64,000 bases of DNA from Symsagittifera roscoffensis (taxonomy: Eukaryota; Xenacoelomorpha; Acoela; Convolutidae): positions 5,938,193-6,002,192 of the forward strand of contig NC_087062.1 of assembly GCF_963678635.1 (NCBI RefSeq). Reading direction: 5' to 3'. A model generated the notes under the pieces. It was given only the letters and a program-made list of their open reading frames with translations, ran no database searches and had not been told where the DNA came from. The position numbers and the translations under genes are program-made. Each line of letters opens with the position of its first letter. Within the stretch, counting starts at the first letter, position 1. Below are positions 23,601 to 38,600 of the stretch, in pieces.

Positions 23601-26600
23601 TTCCTTTTATAGTAGATGCAACCACAGATAGAGGACAACATATATTTTGCAAAAATTTACTCTTAAATTTATTTGAACCCGGAATCAGTACATGTAAAAC
23701 AGAGTTCCCAGATGTAAAAATCAAAAGACAAATTATCGATCACTATCTAAAAGATATATGTAACTTAACACAACAATACGGAATCTACTCCATAGAATTC
23801 ACCTCACCAAACCAGAATCACAGTAAATATACAATTCAAACAGACGACCTTGATTTAGAATTTTCAAAAGTATTTTCAGAATATATCAAAAGCATCCAAT
23901 ATCATAACTCACAAAGAGCAAACTCCATATTCACCAATGAAGTTTTCGCAATAATATATAGTTATATCTCGATTTTAGAAAACGAAATCCCAATACCAAA
24001 TGTCTCACCGACAGAAACATCTAAACATATAAGAGTACGACATGAAATTACACTACTCTCTAGTTATCTAAACATCATTAAAGAAAATTTCACGAAAGAC
24101 GAAGTTTCACAACATACAAAACATGACCTACAAAAAATTTTGGCATGGTTCATAATAGATTATTTCACACACAATATTGATTTAATTTCACAAGCAAGAA
24201 AAAATTTTAGACCCCAAAACTCAAACGATGATACCGCTATCACAGAACAATCAGACTATGTTTGGGACCCCGAATGGTCTCATCACGCATTTATAAACTT
24301 CCCACAATCAATCTCAAGTCAAGCAATAAGTACGATATCTTACATAAGAGATTATGTAAGAGTAATACCATTAACCATTGATGCAACACCATTAAACTAT
24401 AATACATTTTTACCCGATACGCAAAATAATAGTTTAAACTCTACAGTCATACACAATGAAAACCTCAATGGAACTAGGAATCTTACGCAACAAGATATCC
24501 AGACACCATCACACTTCATAAATGAAGAAATTGTACACACAACAACTACACAACAAAGTATTTCACCAATACGTCCAAACTTGACAACACCAAGAAATAC
24601 AAACCCTTCACAAACACAGGTAACCTTACAATCAACCGTTAAACCTTCGGTTGCCCCAAAATAGTCGCACATGGATTACCAAACATATAGACCCATGACA
24701 ATACCGTCATAACACGCAAAACGTTCACTAGAAACAATTTTGCAGACCATAATTATAATTACACACATCCATCAAAAACAAATTATCAACCACGAAAAAA
24801 TTTTAGTACATATACAAGACCTCGAAATTGGGATAACCCAATGGCACCACCTAATTCAGTAAATTTCCAAACAAATTTACATCCTTCACAGGATCGTAGT
24901 GAAAATTACCCATTTTTTCAACAAAATAAAAATAAAAAACAGACATCTTATCAAATGGATTATTTATCCTCAGATGATGATTTCTTACAACCAGACATAT
25001 TTGCACCATATAATCAAGAATATCGTGGACAGGGAGTACAGAAACCACATACAAATCATAGAATTTTTTCTCCACAACCGATAGATACACAACATCAACA
25101 ACCAATTCAGCAACAAAACCCAATTAATACACAATCTTTTCAACCAATTCAGCAACAAAATCCAATTAATACACAATCTTTTCAACCAATTCAACAACAA
25201 AACCCAATGATTACACACTCGTATCAACCAACACAAATGCAAAATGAAATACTACTCCCATATTATCTTCAACAACACGAAATAACAAGAAATCAACTTT
25301 CAAATTTTTCTCAAATGCCAAATGCAGCAGAATCATTACAAATGACAATGAATCCATACCTTATGGGTGGATCATCAATAACATCAAATAAACCTTTAAT
25401 GGTATTCACAGGAACAGACCCTGAGTACTCTGTAGAAGATTATCTAAATGCAGTAACAGCAAATTTGATTTTAAATATAGGACCTGAACCAATTAATACG
25501 CCACTACATCAAAACTAGATACATCGACGCACAGCGTTGATACAAACAACTTTAGATGGCGCAGCCCAAAAATGGTTTTCAGTATTGCCCCTAGAAATAA
25601 AATCAAATTGGAAAAGGTTTACACAAGAATTTTCAAAATGTTTGACTCCGAAAGAAACAAACAACAACAAAGAGTTTTATGTAATGAGATTCGCAGATTA
25701 CCAAACGAAACCATCAAGCAGTTAGCAGTACGAATCGAAACACTAGTTCGAAAAGCATATTCATTAAATACGCACGACTATAAAAACACAAAAATGACAG
25801 AAATCTTAATGATGACCTTAACACCACAATTAAGGAAAATAGCAATAAAAAAGAGAGCATCACATCCTTCTTCAATTCGAGAACCCGATTTAGATTTTCG
25901 AAAACTAGTAGACAAATTAGAACAAGCTGAAATCACAATGAAACTCGAAGAAACGGAAAATCTGAAACTACAATACGTTAACAGAATTGAAACAACTTCC
26001 ACAAATATTAACAATATACAAGAATCAGATACAGACCTCGTTGAAAAAATCACTGAAATACTCAATATTTACGAAAAACACCCAAACTTTAAAGGCAAAC
26101 CATCTTTCAAAAAATGGTGTAATTATTGCCGACGATACGGACATAGTATTTCTGAATGTAGACAAAAACAGCAAGATAATCAAAATAAACCTCAAAAATA
26201 CAAAGAACCAAACAAGTCATTTTATCAATATATGAAGAAAGATCAAAATCTACCAAACAAAAATGTATACAGCAACAATAGTTCAGGAAAACCACTCCCG
26301 AACAATGCAAATTATACAAGAAACCAATCACCACATAACTCAAGTTATAGAGGAAGATCGCCAGAACAAAGAAATACACAAAATTCGTCACAAAATCACT
26401 ACAATAGACCAAATAGTAGAAATAACTACTCCAGATCTAATTCAAACACAACACAGTTTGTTTCTAGATCTAATTCCCAATCAAGAAATAGATACTATCC
26501 AAACAATCAATCACGAAACTCATCATATAATAGAAATAGAAACTACTCTAATAATCGAAATAGAAGTTATTCAAACAATCGAAATCAGTATTATCCAAAC

Positions 26601-29600
26601 AACTGATCAAGAAATAACTCATACAACAGAACAAACAGTAATTATCAAAATAGATCGCGAAATAATTCACAAAATCCACATTCAAGTTATAATAATCGTT
26701 ATAGAAATTATTCCCAATCACCACACCGGAATAATAATCACTACAATAATTCTAATAATCGCCACAGAAGTAGTACACCTAAACATCAAAGACATATCAA
26801 CCAAGTACAATCTAATCCAGAAACAACATCAGACCCCTCCAGGTATTGATGACACAGTAACTGATACGTTACAACTCAATCAAATAAACTGTGGATCATC
26901 AGATTCAGAAAGCGACACAGAAAACACTCTCTCCATCAATATGATCAAAGTCGAAAATGACTATGAACCTGTTATATATGAACAACCTTTTTCATCACAC
27001 ATATACGAAAATCAATCAGAATTTCTTCAAAATTATTATACTAAACCTATATATTCCACACCAACGACGCAAGAAACAAATGGAATTAACACTACAAATC
27101 AACCCAATGAAAATGTCAAAACAAAATGCTTGAATACAAATCACATCTATCAGAATATACAAAAAGAACAACCTAAGGAAAAAATTTAGACAATCCCATT
27201 TCTCTTAGAAAGTCCAAGAAACAAAGAATTTCAACCACCAGATCTTGAAATTGATTTTTTAATTGATTCAGGAGCAGAATCAAATATAATAAACATTCCC
27301 ACATGGAATGAAATAAAAACTTTACACCCAAAACTGACACCTCTTGAAACCTCCAGTAAGTTAGCAACAGCACAGGGATCAACATTAATAAACTACGGAA
27401 AAATCCAATTAATTCTTCTCCCCACAAGAACAATAGAACAAAATAAAATTTTAAATAAGCCATTTAAACAAATATTCCATATCACTGATATTAAACATAA
27501 TATCATTGGAATACCATTTATCTCGAAATATATACCATTAATCAACATCTTGAATAGTAAAATATTAATCAGGGATAAATATACAAAAACAAAAGACACA
27601 TCCCTAACATTTTTTCAAAGATTAAATAAACAACCACCATTCTTTTCAAAATTTTACCCAATATTTAATCAACAAAGGAAACACTTGAAACCACTATCAG
27701 GAAACATCTATAATTTTTCAATCAAACAAGTTCACCAATATGATAAAGAACAAAACAAACAAAAATTTTATATGTCAGATTTTGAATGCAAACCAATTCA
27801 TAAATTTTTCAAAATCAAAATTTCATCAAAAAAATATTTGAAAAACTCAAATTCAGATATTATTTCTTTACATGTATACAACAATACACCTTACCAAGTA
27901 ACACTACCTTTAGGACTTTTAGGCTATTGCGAAACCAACGCTACAATATCAACAATACGCGAAAAAGCATATCGCGTAAATAATATACTCCAATTACTAG
28001 ATATTTGCCAATCCACAATCCTTAATGAAGAATTATCTATAAATAACATAATAAGTAACGAAACTAGAAATACGGATTATTTCACAAAAACCCCATATTT
28101 CAAACCTACATTCAACATAAGTAACTACACAGAGGATCAACAGAAATTTTTAACAATGTTTAATTTCCAACATTCACAAATAACACAAGATGAATTCGAA
28201 AAGTTAGCCAAACAGCTAATTAAATACTCATCAGTCTATGCAACATCCAAATTCGATGTTGGCAAAATCAGTTCATCACTACATCTCCCGTTAAAACCAG
28301 ACGCAGTTTTCAAAAAACAGAGAGCAAGTAAAGTACCAATTCACTTACACGATAAAGTGAACAGATTACTCGACATTTTAGAACAATATAACATTATATC
28401 ACCAGTTAATAAAGAAGAACAACCAAAGGGCAACACATTTATCAACCCCGTTATCATTCTAGCTAAAGGAGAATCATTAAAAATCGTTCTCGATGCTAGA
28501 TACCTCAATTCACTCATAGATGAATCAAAATGTAATTGGCCCATTGAACCTATACAAGTTATTTTAACAAAAATAAACGGCAAATACTTTACAACCGCCG
28601 ATATGAATAGTGCATATAATCAAATGCCACTAGACGAACAATCACGACGTTTAACACAATTTGTTATTGGAAACCAACAAAATGAATTCAACCGCTTATT
28701 CTATGGAATATCCATAGGACCAGCAGCATTTTCAGCCTTCATGAGCAAAATTTTTAGACCACTAATACTCAAGAAAAACGCAATCACCTATTTAGACGAT
28801 GTTTTTATGCAATCACAAACAAAAGAAGAAATGTTCAATGTTTTAGAAAAATATCACCAAATACTTCAGAACGAAAATCTGAAGGCCGCCCCCGATAAAT
28901 CACACTTCTTTTTGACAAGAGTTAAATTCTTAGGACATAATATAGAAAGAAAAACAATCACTCCATTGAAATCACGCATTGACGCTATTCAAAAACTTCA
29001 ACCACCAACAAATAAAAAGAAAATCCAAGAATTTCTTGGAATGTTAAATTTTTTAAGTAAATATGTTTATAAAATGCAATTATATCTACGACCATTCTAT
29101 AATATACTCAGACAACAAAATAATTTTGAATGGAATACAGAACATCAAGCATGATTTGAAGAAATAAAGAAACTTTTAACTGAACAAATTTCAAACACAA
29201 TTCCAGACCCCGATCAACCATTTTATGCAATGTGCGATGCTTCGAACTTTGGCATCGGCGCAGCATTATTACAATCACACAACGGTACAAACAAAATGAA
29301 CCTCATATCAGCAAATTCTCGATTATTCACTCAAGCAGAGCTACGACTCTCAACTCTAATGAGAGAATGTACAGCCATAATATATACACTAACAGAATAT
29401 GAATTTCTGATACTTGGATCAAAACATCCCACAGTTCTATTCACAGACCATAAACCAATCATTTTTCTTTTTACACAAAAGTCTAATCCAAACCTGTAAA
29501 AACTGTAAAAACTGACGTTGAACAATCACAAATAAATAATTTACAACATTTCCCACTTTATTTAGATTGTCAAAATAATCACTATGAAGTTGATCTACTT

Positions 29601-32600
29601 GGAACATCAACTTTTAAACCAATCCCATATTCACAATGGATAAAAAACAACACCCAACAAAAAAGAATAAAACAACACCCGCCTAAAAAAGACCATTTTC
29701 CACTAATTGAAAAAGAAAATCTGACTGATAAAATAAACTTATCGGGACCACAAACAAACGATTCGAAATACACAATAAATCAAGTTTTTGACCTCCATGA
29801 CCCACTTGATACAATACCCTTATCTAAATTCGAAATTGAAAACATTTTTCTCCCTCCAACAGAAACAATTACAATTTCAACACTAAAACAATATCAAAAT
29901 CTTGACCCGATAATTAGACAACTAAAATCATGGCACAAATATAAAACTAAACCTATCAAGGCAGATTCAACCATTCTAGGAAACAAAACACTCCTCCGAT
30001 ACTTTCGCAAATTCAATAACACAACAATTAACAAAAATACAGACCTTTTAGAGTATCACTTAAATGAATCTATAGTTCCTTGTCTCCCTTTAAGTATGAT
30101 TCTCATAGCTTTTAATATTTCACATACACAAAATATTAAAGGACACTCTGGATCAGAAAAAACATACTCAAATTTCATACAAAATTTTTATTTCCCAAAT
30201 GCACCAATTTGGATAAAAGTACTATGCAATGACTGTATAGTATGTCAACTAAATAAACCTTACCCAAATCAAAAACAAATAGCACAAAAACAAGATTTTA
30301 AAGGACAAAGTTTATACTTTAACCATCGTATCTCATTCGATACTAAAGGACCAATTTCACCCTCATCAGAAGGAAACTCCTACATTATGGTAATTGTTGA
30401 CGCATTTACACATTATGTAGCACTTAACCCAGTACCACATTGTAACGCTTATTACGCGTACACAACGCTTTATGAACACTGGATAGCAAAATTTGGACTA
30501 CCAGAAATTTTAGTTACAGACAACGGTACAGAATTTATAAATAATGAAATTATCACACTATGTCATTTATATAACATTAAACACAAACCACGTACATCTC
30601 ACGCACCTTGGACAAACGGCTTAGTCGAAGGTATGAACCGTTCATTACAAGAATATCTTAGATGTATCATCAACGGAAATGATACAAGATATACCGAATG
30701 GTCAGCAGATGTAAAACTATTTCCCTTAGCATATAATTCACAAATCACGACAACTCTAGGAATGTCACCATATGAAATGGTTTTTAACCAAAAGCCACGC
30801 AAACCAATAATGTTTACAGCAAATTCTCATAAAAACGCACAAGGTTATTGTCAACCAAATAAAGACTCAATTTGTTATAACCTACCTTTACATACACACG
30901 ATGAAGATCATTTTCATCACCCACAAATTCTTAAATTAGCCTCCTGTACACACACCGAATGGATTTTAAATAGAGATAAAAAACATAATGAAATTTACCA
31001 AAAAATAACAAAAAAGTTATTACAAAGGCAAAACATAAATGAACAAATAAGTTCACGTTTTACACCAGCCGCCGATTTAAAAATTGGAACATTTATTTTA
31101 ATACCTAATTTCACTACTCAATACGGAATTTCTAAAAAATTACAACCCCTTCGTAAAGGACCATACCAAATAATTTCAAAACCCACTGATGCCACATATA
31201 AGATTACCGATTCCGACAAAAAAGAAATCGTTCAGCACCGAAACAACCTATTACCTTATTATCCAAAAGAATACGCACTCCGCGAATTAACTCAATTATA
31301 TTCTTTTACAGATTTAAAAATAATTCAAAATGACCTACATCCGAATAACACAACAGAGGAACAAAATGATATCCCCATCGAAAATGAAAATACAAAATCA
31401 ACCACCACCAGAAAAAATACAAAAAACCTAGATCAAAAAACATCCCAAAAAGCAAGAAAAATTAGAAAAATGACAGAACAAATAATACCCCAAGAGCAAA
31501 TCGACAAATCAGAACATAGAACATCAACACCACTTAGAAATCAACCACGTAAAAATTATAAAATATTCATCCCCCAATCTAAAATATTAAAGAAAGTGGA
31601 ATTTCAAAAACAATTTTAGCTTTATACTTCACAATCTTGAAACCTTTGAAACATTTTCAATTTTCATTTTTCAAAATAACATGCTGACAAACACGCAATG
31701 ATTCTAGTTCAAATTTAGACCAATAGGATTCATCCAATCCGTCACTTTCTCTAACTCCAACTAAGATCAATTAGACGAATTATATAAAACTCCAGGCATA
31801 TCTATAACTATAACTTTACGACCTCCAGGTCAAAAATAAGCAAACCGCTCCAACTTGACAACTAAAATAAGTATCACCATAATCCCATATCCCTCCTTTA
31901 TCTAATAACCCAAAAATCAACAATATTTCCCCAACTCAGACCACAAATACCCCCAAAACAAATTTGTTAACTTAGCCTAAAGTAACAAAATGAACATTTT
32001 AATTAGCCTAAAGTACAAAAATCTCACCATACCCCGGATCATTTGACAAACAAAAATAAAGAAAAAGACGACTTCCCGATCACCATAAAAGCCGCCCCCA
32101 ACAATTTTTTCCAAAACTCAACCCACTTGTCAAAAAACTAATAAATAATCCGACCACACTTGAAAATTGCCCCAAACAACAAAAAATATTCGACCAAGAA
32201 GTCATTTCTTAAATGCTCTTCTATCAAACAGTCACTAAAATTTTCATAAACCTCAAACAATTTTTTACGATACTTGCAACTTTTATAATAATTCTTTTTG
32301 ATATACTTGAATCTTTTCTAATAATCTTAATCATTTTTTGTAACATTTTTTTAATTTTCTACACTATATTCGAACTATTTCTCCAACTTTCCAAAACCCG
32401 TGAACCAACATATAACCTATACCCAACACTACCACAAGAACTAAGTAGAATACGAAATCTTAGTCAAAATCAAAACACAACAGAAATAAATAGACAAATT
32501 ATACATCCTCGACGAAATAGAAATTTCCAAACTCCCCGAGTTCATTTTGAAATACCTCAATCACCATCACACAGCACTCCAAAAAATCCCACTAATATTT

Positions 32601-35600
32601 TACCAGAAACCCCTAGACTTCAGTCACAACGAAGTACATCAAGCCTACCTTCCGATTACTTAGGTTCAACACCAACATCTGAACAAATACGTGAAAATCC
32701 TTTTAACCCCCCAAACCAAAAATCACAACTACCATATTGGACAACACATTCATTCACACAAGGTGAACCAAATTTAATCAATGACCCCATAGATATTTCT
32801 ACAGATACAACATCTTCATCACTACCAGAAACATTATCACTTCCATCAACACCATCGATTAATCAAGTTTCACCGACACCTTTTAACTTAAGTTTTCCAA
32901 ACAATCTCGACGCAAGATATCGAGAACAATCATCGACAAATATTCCTTTAAGACTAGATTGGAATACATTTACAGCACCTCCACCATTATTTGGACAACA
33001 TCTAGAAAGTAACCGCCTTCACAACTGGGCACTTTATAGATTACAATATCGCCAAGATATTCACGACGATATCCGTGATCACAATATCCAAATACTCCAA
33101 CAAAACAGTTTACAATTAAAATTTGAAATCACAGTTAAGTTGAACAACATTGCTCAACATCCCTACCCATTAAACCCACCAAACATCACAGCTCAATCAC
33201 TGCCACCACCATTTATAACCACTGAAGTAATATATAAATACGACAGATATACCAAAAAGACAATTGGTTATATAACATTTTATAACCCATACTCAGGATT
33301 ATCATACACATGTATATTCTAAAAATATTAGTTTTTCTTCAACTCCTTTTTCTAGTAACCTCAAATCAAAACATAAACCCTTCTCCCCGTACAGGACCCC
33401 AAGATTTATTAGTAACACATTACGATTGCGAAGAAAACGAACAAAAAACACTCCACAAGTATGCAATAAATCAAGTATCACAATGCGAAACAGAACCCCA
33501 AGCAATAGAAACTACAAATGTAATAGCAACACTTTATTCAAAAGCCCGAGCAACAACAGTTACAGGATATAAATTCACAGCAACATTTTCCGAAAAGAAA
33601 GTAAATTGTTCACAAGTCTCGAACGGAAATAAAAACCGACTTGACCATGAATCATTCTACCAGAGTAATATCGAACGCCTTTTACATCTCAATCCCGAAG
33701 ATTGTAAAAATGAGTTACTTAGACTAAATATCACGCGTAACAAAAACTCAGAAAGAAAGTTAGTATACTTTCAAGTTTTTTCAGACACTGTACATCAATC
33801 ACAACTTGAAAGATACCAAGGACATGTAAAACTAGATGACAAATATCCATATAACGGCGCACACGGACGATTAACCTATGACATACACGATAAACATTGG
33901 ATACCACACATTGGTATAAATAACCCATCAAACTGCAAAGCAGACACAAAAAATAAAGGATACCAAGAAATAATGTTTTTCGATTGGAAAATACAACTCG
34001 AAAAAATACAACTCACACGAGATTTATCAGACAACACAATGATCTATCAAGGAATCAGATTACCTTGTAAAAATGATCAAGGTTATTGCGACCCTACAAC
34101 ACGAACACAAGCAACAATTGTTTGGTTCCCCGAAGACACATGTACAACATTTCAAGTAGCAAAAATACACGCTCGTATGATAAAATTTCACGAAAAATAC
34201 TTTATACAATCAATTCCATATGAACAAGTACATCCATCACGAAAACAAAGTACTAATTTTAGAAACATACACAATATAGAAAATAAATTGACACGTTTTC
34301 AAATATATCAAGAAACAGAACTTGCATGTAAATACAGGAACCCACTTCACAAAACACAATACTCTGAAATATTAGTTGAATACGAAAAAGGATTCGACAT
34401 GACCACTGGAAAAATAAAAATCGACCCATATGCCACAGGTTATCCTCCAAACGAAGGAACATCATATATACCAGTTAATTTTCAAAAAAGTAACGGACAA
34501 CCTGGTGGACATCTAAAGCCCCATGACACTAGAAGCACACGTTTACAAGAACTATCACTAATGAATACTACATATTTCGGTAATATCCACTATGATATTC
34601 ACTTAGATATGAAACTAGATTATACAATTAGCCGAATTTTTCAAGAAATGTCACTCTCCGAATTAGAAACACTACACCAACTATGCGAATTAGAAAGAAC
34701 ACAAATATTACAATCACTTGCACTAGCAGTATTAAAAATACCCTACGCAGGATATTTACTATCTGGAAATAGATCAAATTTTTTAGATTACGAAGGAAAC
34801 ATATTATGGTTTTATACTTGCACTAAAAAGTATCACCACTATACGTTTTTGAAGATAAACGATGTTATAAAAGAATCCCTATCTTTTATAAGAATAAGGT
34901 ACATTTCGTTGACACACTTTCACGAAGAACCTATTTCTGGGATACCGCAGTCCCATGTGGATCAGAAAATAGCCACAATGAAGTACAACTAAACCCCGAT
35001 GAAAATAAATATTACCTTCTCACCCCATATCCCACATTACATTAATGCAGTCACTTAAAAAATTTTCACCAGAAAGCATTCGCGCTATTGCTCGAAACCC
35101 AAATATAGACTTACAATCAATAGGAATATATTCAAAATCAGATATTCAACATCACATTAGGACACAACAATTCCAAGAATTATTAACACAAATGGACACT
35201 ATACAAAGACAATCAATTGACCAAGACTTACGCAAACTTGCAGAAACCGCAGGATTTGCCGACATCTATACACAAGACTATAGCGGATATTTTAAAGACA
35301 TTAAAGATTATATATATCTAAACGGTGAAAAATACCGTCCCCAAGATATATCACCAATCAACATTTTTAGCTTTGTTACACTCAAAAATGAAATCCTTGA
35401 TTTTCTAGGATGGCCCTATTACATCTTAGAAAAATTGACTATTTTATACGCAATGTTTAACTTTATCGGATTTCTTTTTTCACTATTAAAAGGAATCTAT
35501 AACACATGTGCTATACACACACAAGTAAATAGACAAGCAAGCGTAGCACGCATACTCTTTGCAGGATTTTTTGGAATATTTTCTACATCTATAAACAAAA

Positions 35601-38600
35601 TTCTCTTAGACGCACAAATAAAAGAATACAACACAAAAATAGCAACACGGCAAAACACATACGACGAAGAACATAACAACGTAGACACAACGCCAACAGC
35701 ACCACAGTTACCACCCCTACCACATAACCATCCATTATCCCTAGTCCCGCGAAATTTTCGAAATTTAGCAATAACACATAATCCAAATTTTCGACCAACC
35801 ACATCACACAGTCCCATCCAACATATAATGACACACCAGTCACAAGATGATAATACTTATGAACAAATTATTGAACAACCCCATACCACCGCTTTTCAGT
35901 CTCAAAATAATAATTTTTTTAGCCCACGATGAGCCGACAACTTGGATCCCTACACCGATCAAATTCCCACCCAACCAACCTCACCACTCCAATCCCAATA
36001 ATACCACTTTTTGCTTTTCCGCCACCCGATTTCCCACCTAGTAATGTAACATCAGGCATGAATTCCGACACTAATTCACACATCTCAGTTTTATATTCCA
36101 TCTCACAACTCAATAACCCAAATATTGAAACCCCCGATGAATTCGCCGACTCAGAACCATCCCCATCCAATAATTTTCATAACTCTTCAAATTTTTCCCA
36201 ACCCCCTTTTCAACCCATATTACCAAATAACCCTGACCCAATCAATTCTACACCCTCTTATGCTTCCCAAGTTACCCCAACCTACTCCTCGCTTCATTCA
36301 TACCAATCATCTCATTCTCCCGACACCCCCCAAATCTCCCCAGAGCTAGATAATTTTATTACCCTCCAACAACAACCCTACCACCTTAACACCCCCACCA
36401 TAAACCAAATCTCTTCCACAATAGATTCATCCAACCCCCCTACCCCTACACCCTCTTCAATTTATACTGAATCATTAGCACCATCATCCACATCTACTGA
36501 ATCTTCACTCAACACTAATAGAGCTTACTGCACTTTTAAAAGAAAGTTCCCCAACCATCCTTTCCCAGCAAAACCAGGAACAGCCCGTGAATATATCAAC
36601 CACCCCAAACACACTAATACAAAAGAATTTTTAGCTATCACCTTACCCTCATTTCCACAATACACCTTAAACACCCCTCATGACACTAACGAAACACGAA
36701 GCATTGTAGACGAATATGTTTTAATGCCCACTCTTTCGTGGACCTCATATTATCACTTTACTAATCCCCTTTGCTTACCTTTATATAGCACTCACATCGA
36801 TATAGAACGAAATAAGGACATGCTATATCGCCTCACTACACCACTAACACCTAGACAATTTACATACGTTGGATACAAAAAATCACTAAAAACACACACT
36901 GCGCCTAGAGCTAATGAATATACACTAGAATATTATGATCATAACATCATCAGAGCTAACCAAGATCAATTCTTAGACGATGATCGCTTCGCTAATCCAC
37001 AAATCACCGAGAAATTTTTCATCAAAACACCATATGTATTTACACTAAACATCTTCGATCGTGAGTTTGACCACATTATTTCAGAAGCACTAACAGACAC
37101 ACAAGCCTACGAAAGTTTTAAAGAACGTTTCCAAATATTTTCACTAACTTTTCATTTCCTTGCACCACACGAAAGAGATTTGCACTGCTCACACGATATT
37201 ATGTTGCGCACTAAGCAAACACATACATATAGTTATTATCGTTTCATCCAAAATCACTTTGACCTACACACACCCTCTAGACAACCACACCATCGTTTTC
37301 AATTCATTAATTCCAAATACACTTCACCATTTTTTCTAAACTTCACATATTGCATTAAGGATACTAACCTTCATGGTATTCTTCGAAATTATGATCCCAT
37401 AACCCAAATGTATATCTTTTGCCCCATCACCAAGACCCTCAACGCCGAAGAATCCCGACCCTTCCTTATCCCACACGAGTTTGTACAACCTATAGAAATC
37501 CCCATTTTAGAATTCATCCACAACATTAATTCAATCACAAATTATATATTCTAATCCAAAACACACCTTATGAGTTTGCAGTTGGCACTGAAGAACTAAC
37601 CACAATTAAAGCACTTCAATTGCTTTGGCCACTGCTTCAGACTAAAAATATCATCCGCATCTTAGCTAAACTACTAACAACTTCCGATCTCATCCACGAC
37701 ATCTTCCCCCATGGTTTTTTCCCCGACGACTAACAGGTAAGTATGAATTATACATATTACTAACTAATTAAAATATTAGAAAATCACCATTCTTTATCCA
37801 TGTTTTCTTTAGATTTTTAGCCTTCATCCGACAATCATCTAAAAAATTCACAAAAAGAAAAATAAAAAATCGAAAACTTTTTCAAACTATTTCAAATTAT
37901 ATTAATCTTTTGCACCAACAAATTGAATAAATTTAATACAAATGCAGTAAATTCATTTATAAAATTCTTCCCCCACAAGCAGTAAATCTAATTATGATCA
38001 AAATTTGTAACTTAATTTTCCCCCATAACTAGCAGTAAATTTTAAAATTCTATGTAGTAAATTGATAAAACGAAAATGCAGTACTAACCTTTTGATATTT
38101 ACATTCATTCGCACAGAAATTCTATCCACACTCGCACAGCTCGCCCACGAAGAATTGTTTAAAATAATGAATTTCAGTTTCAAGTTTTCACACTCAACAA
38201 CTCTAACACAAGATAACACGTTTCAAACTTTCCTTTAACCCGGTTGGAAAGGAATTATATACTAAACAACACTAACCAACGCAGCTTACTAAACACCACA
38301 AATCATAGAATAACAGCATGACTAAGAAAAGGAAACCAACGGTACCCAAACCGGATTAACCCAGTTTAAAATTGGATAAATTATTCTTTTGAAGACTATT
38401 ATAAAGTCTCAGAAAGAAATAATAAAACACAAAAAAGTCGAAAGACGAACCCATACCACAAACAATTTGATTTTTGAAAAAAGGACACAACCAACAAGAC
38501 ATAAGAAAAACCACAACAAACCCAACATAAAACGTTGTCACATAACAGGACCCCTCACAAAAACCGCATGAAATCATACTCCCACTCCTGGCCTAACACA

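Noticed and set aside
24665-24840. Separate small gene before gag
   Set aside because: It is open in the gag frame from about 24692 and is more simply the start of Gag after a frame break.
25090-25230. CRISPR-like direct repeats
   Set aside because: Contiguous coding 42 bp units without spacers, in a eukaryotic retroelement.
26263-26800. First part of the 308-codon frame beginning at 26263
   Set aside because: It overlaps the Arg/Asn-rich gag domain in another frame, with a repetitive Ile/Thr/Glu composition that is a frame-shifted image. Only the part after about 26800 looks real.
30096-31619. Start of an independent integrase gene at ATG 30096
   Set aside because: The same frame is open upstream to 29493 and encodes the linker and zinc domain, so the ATG is internal to pol.
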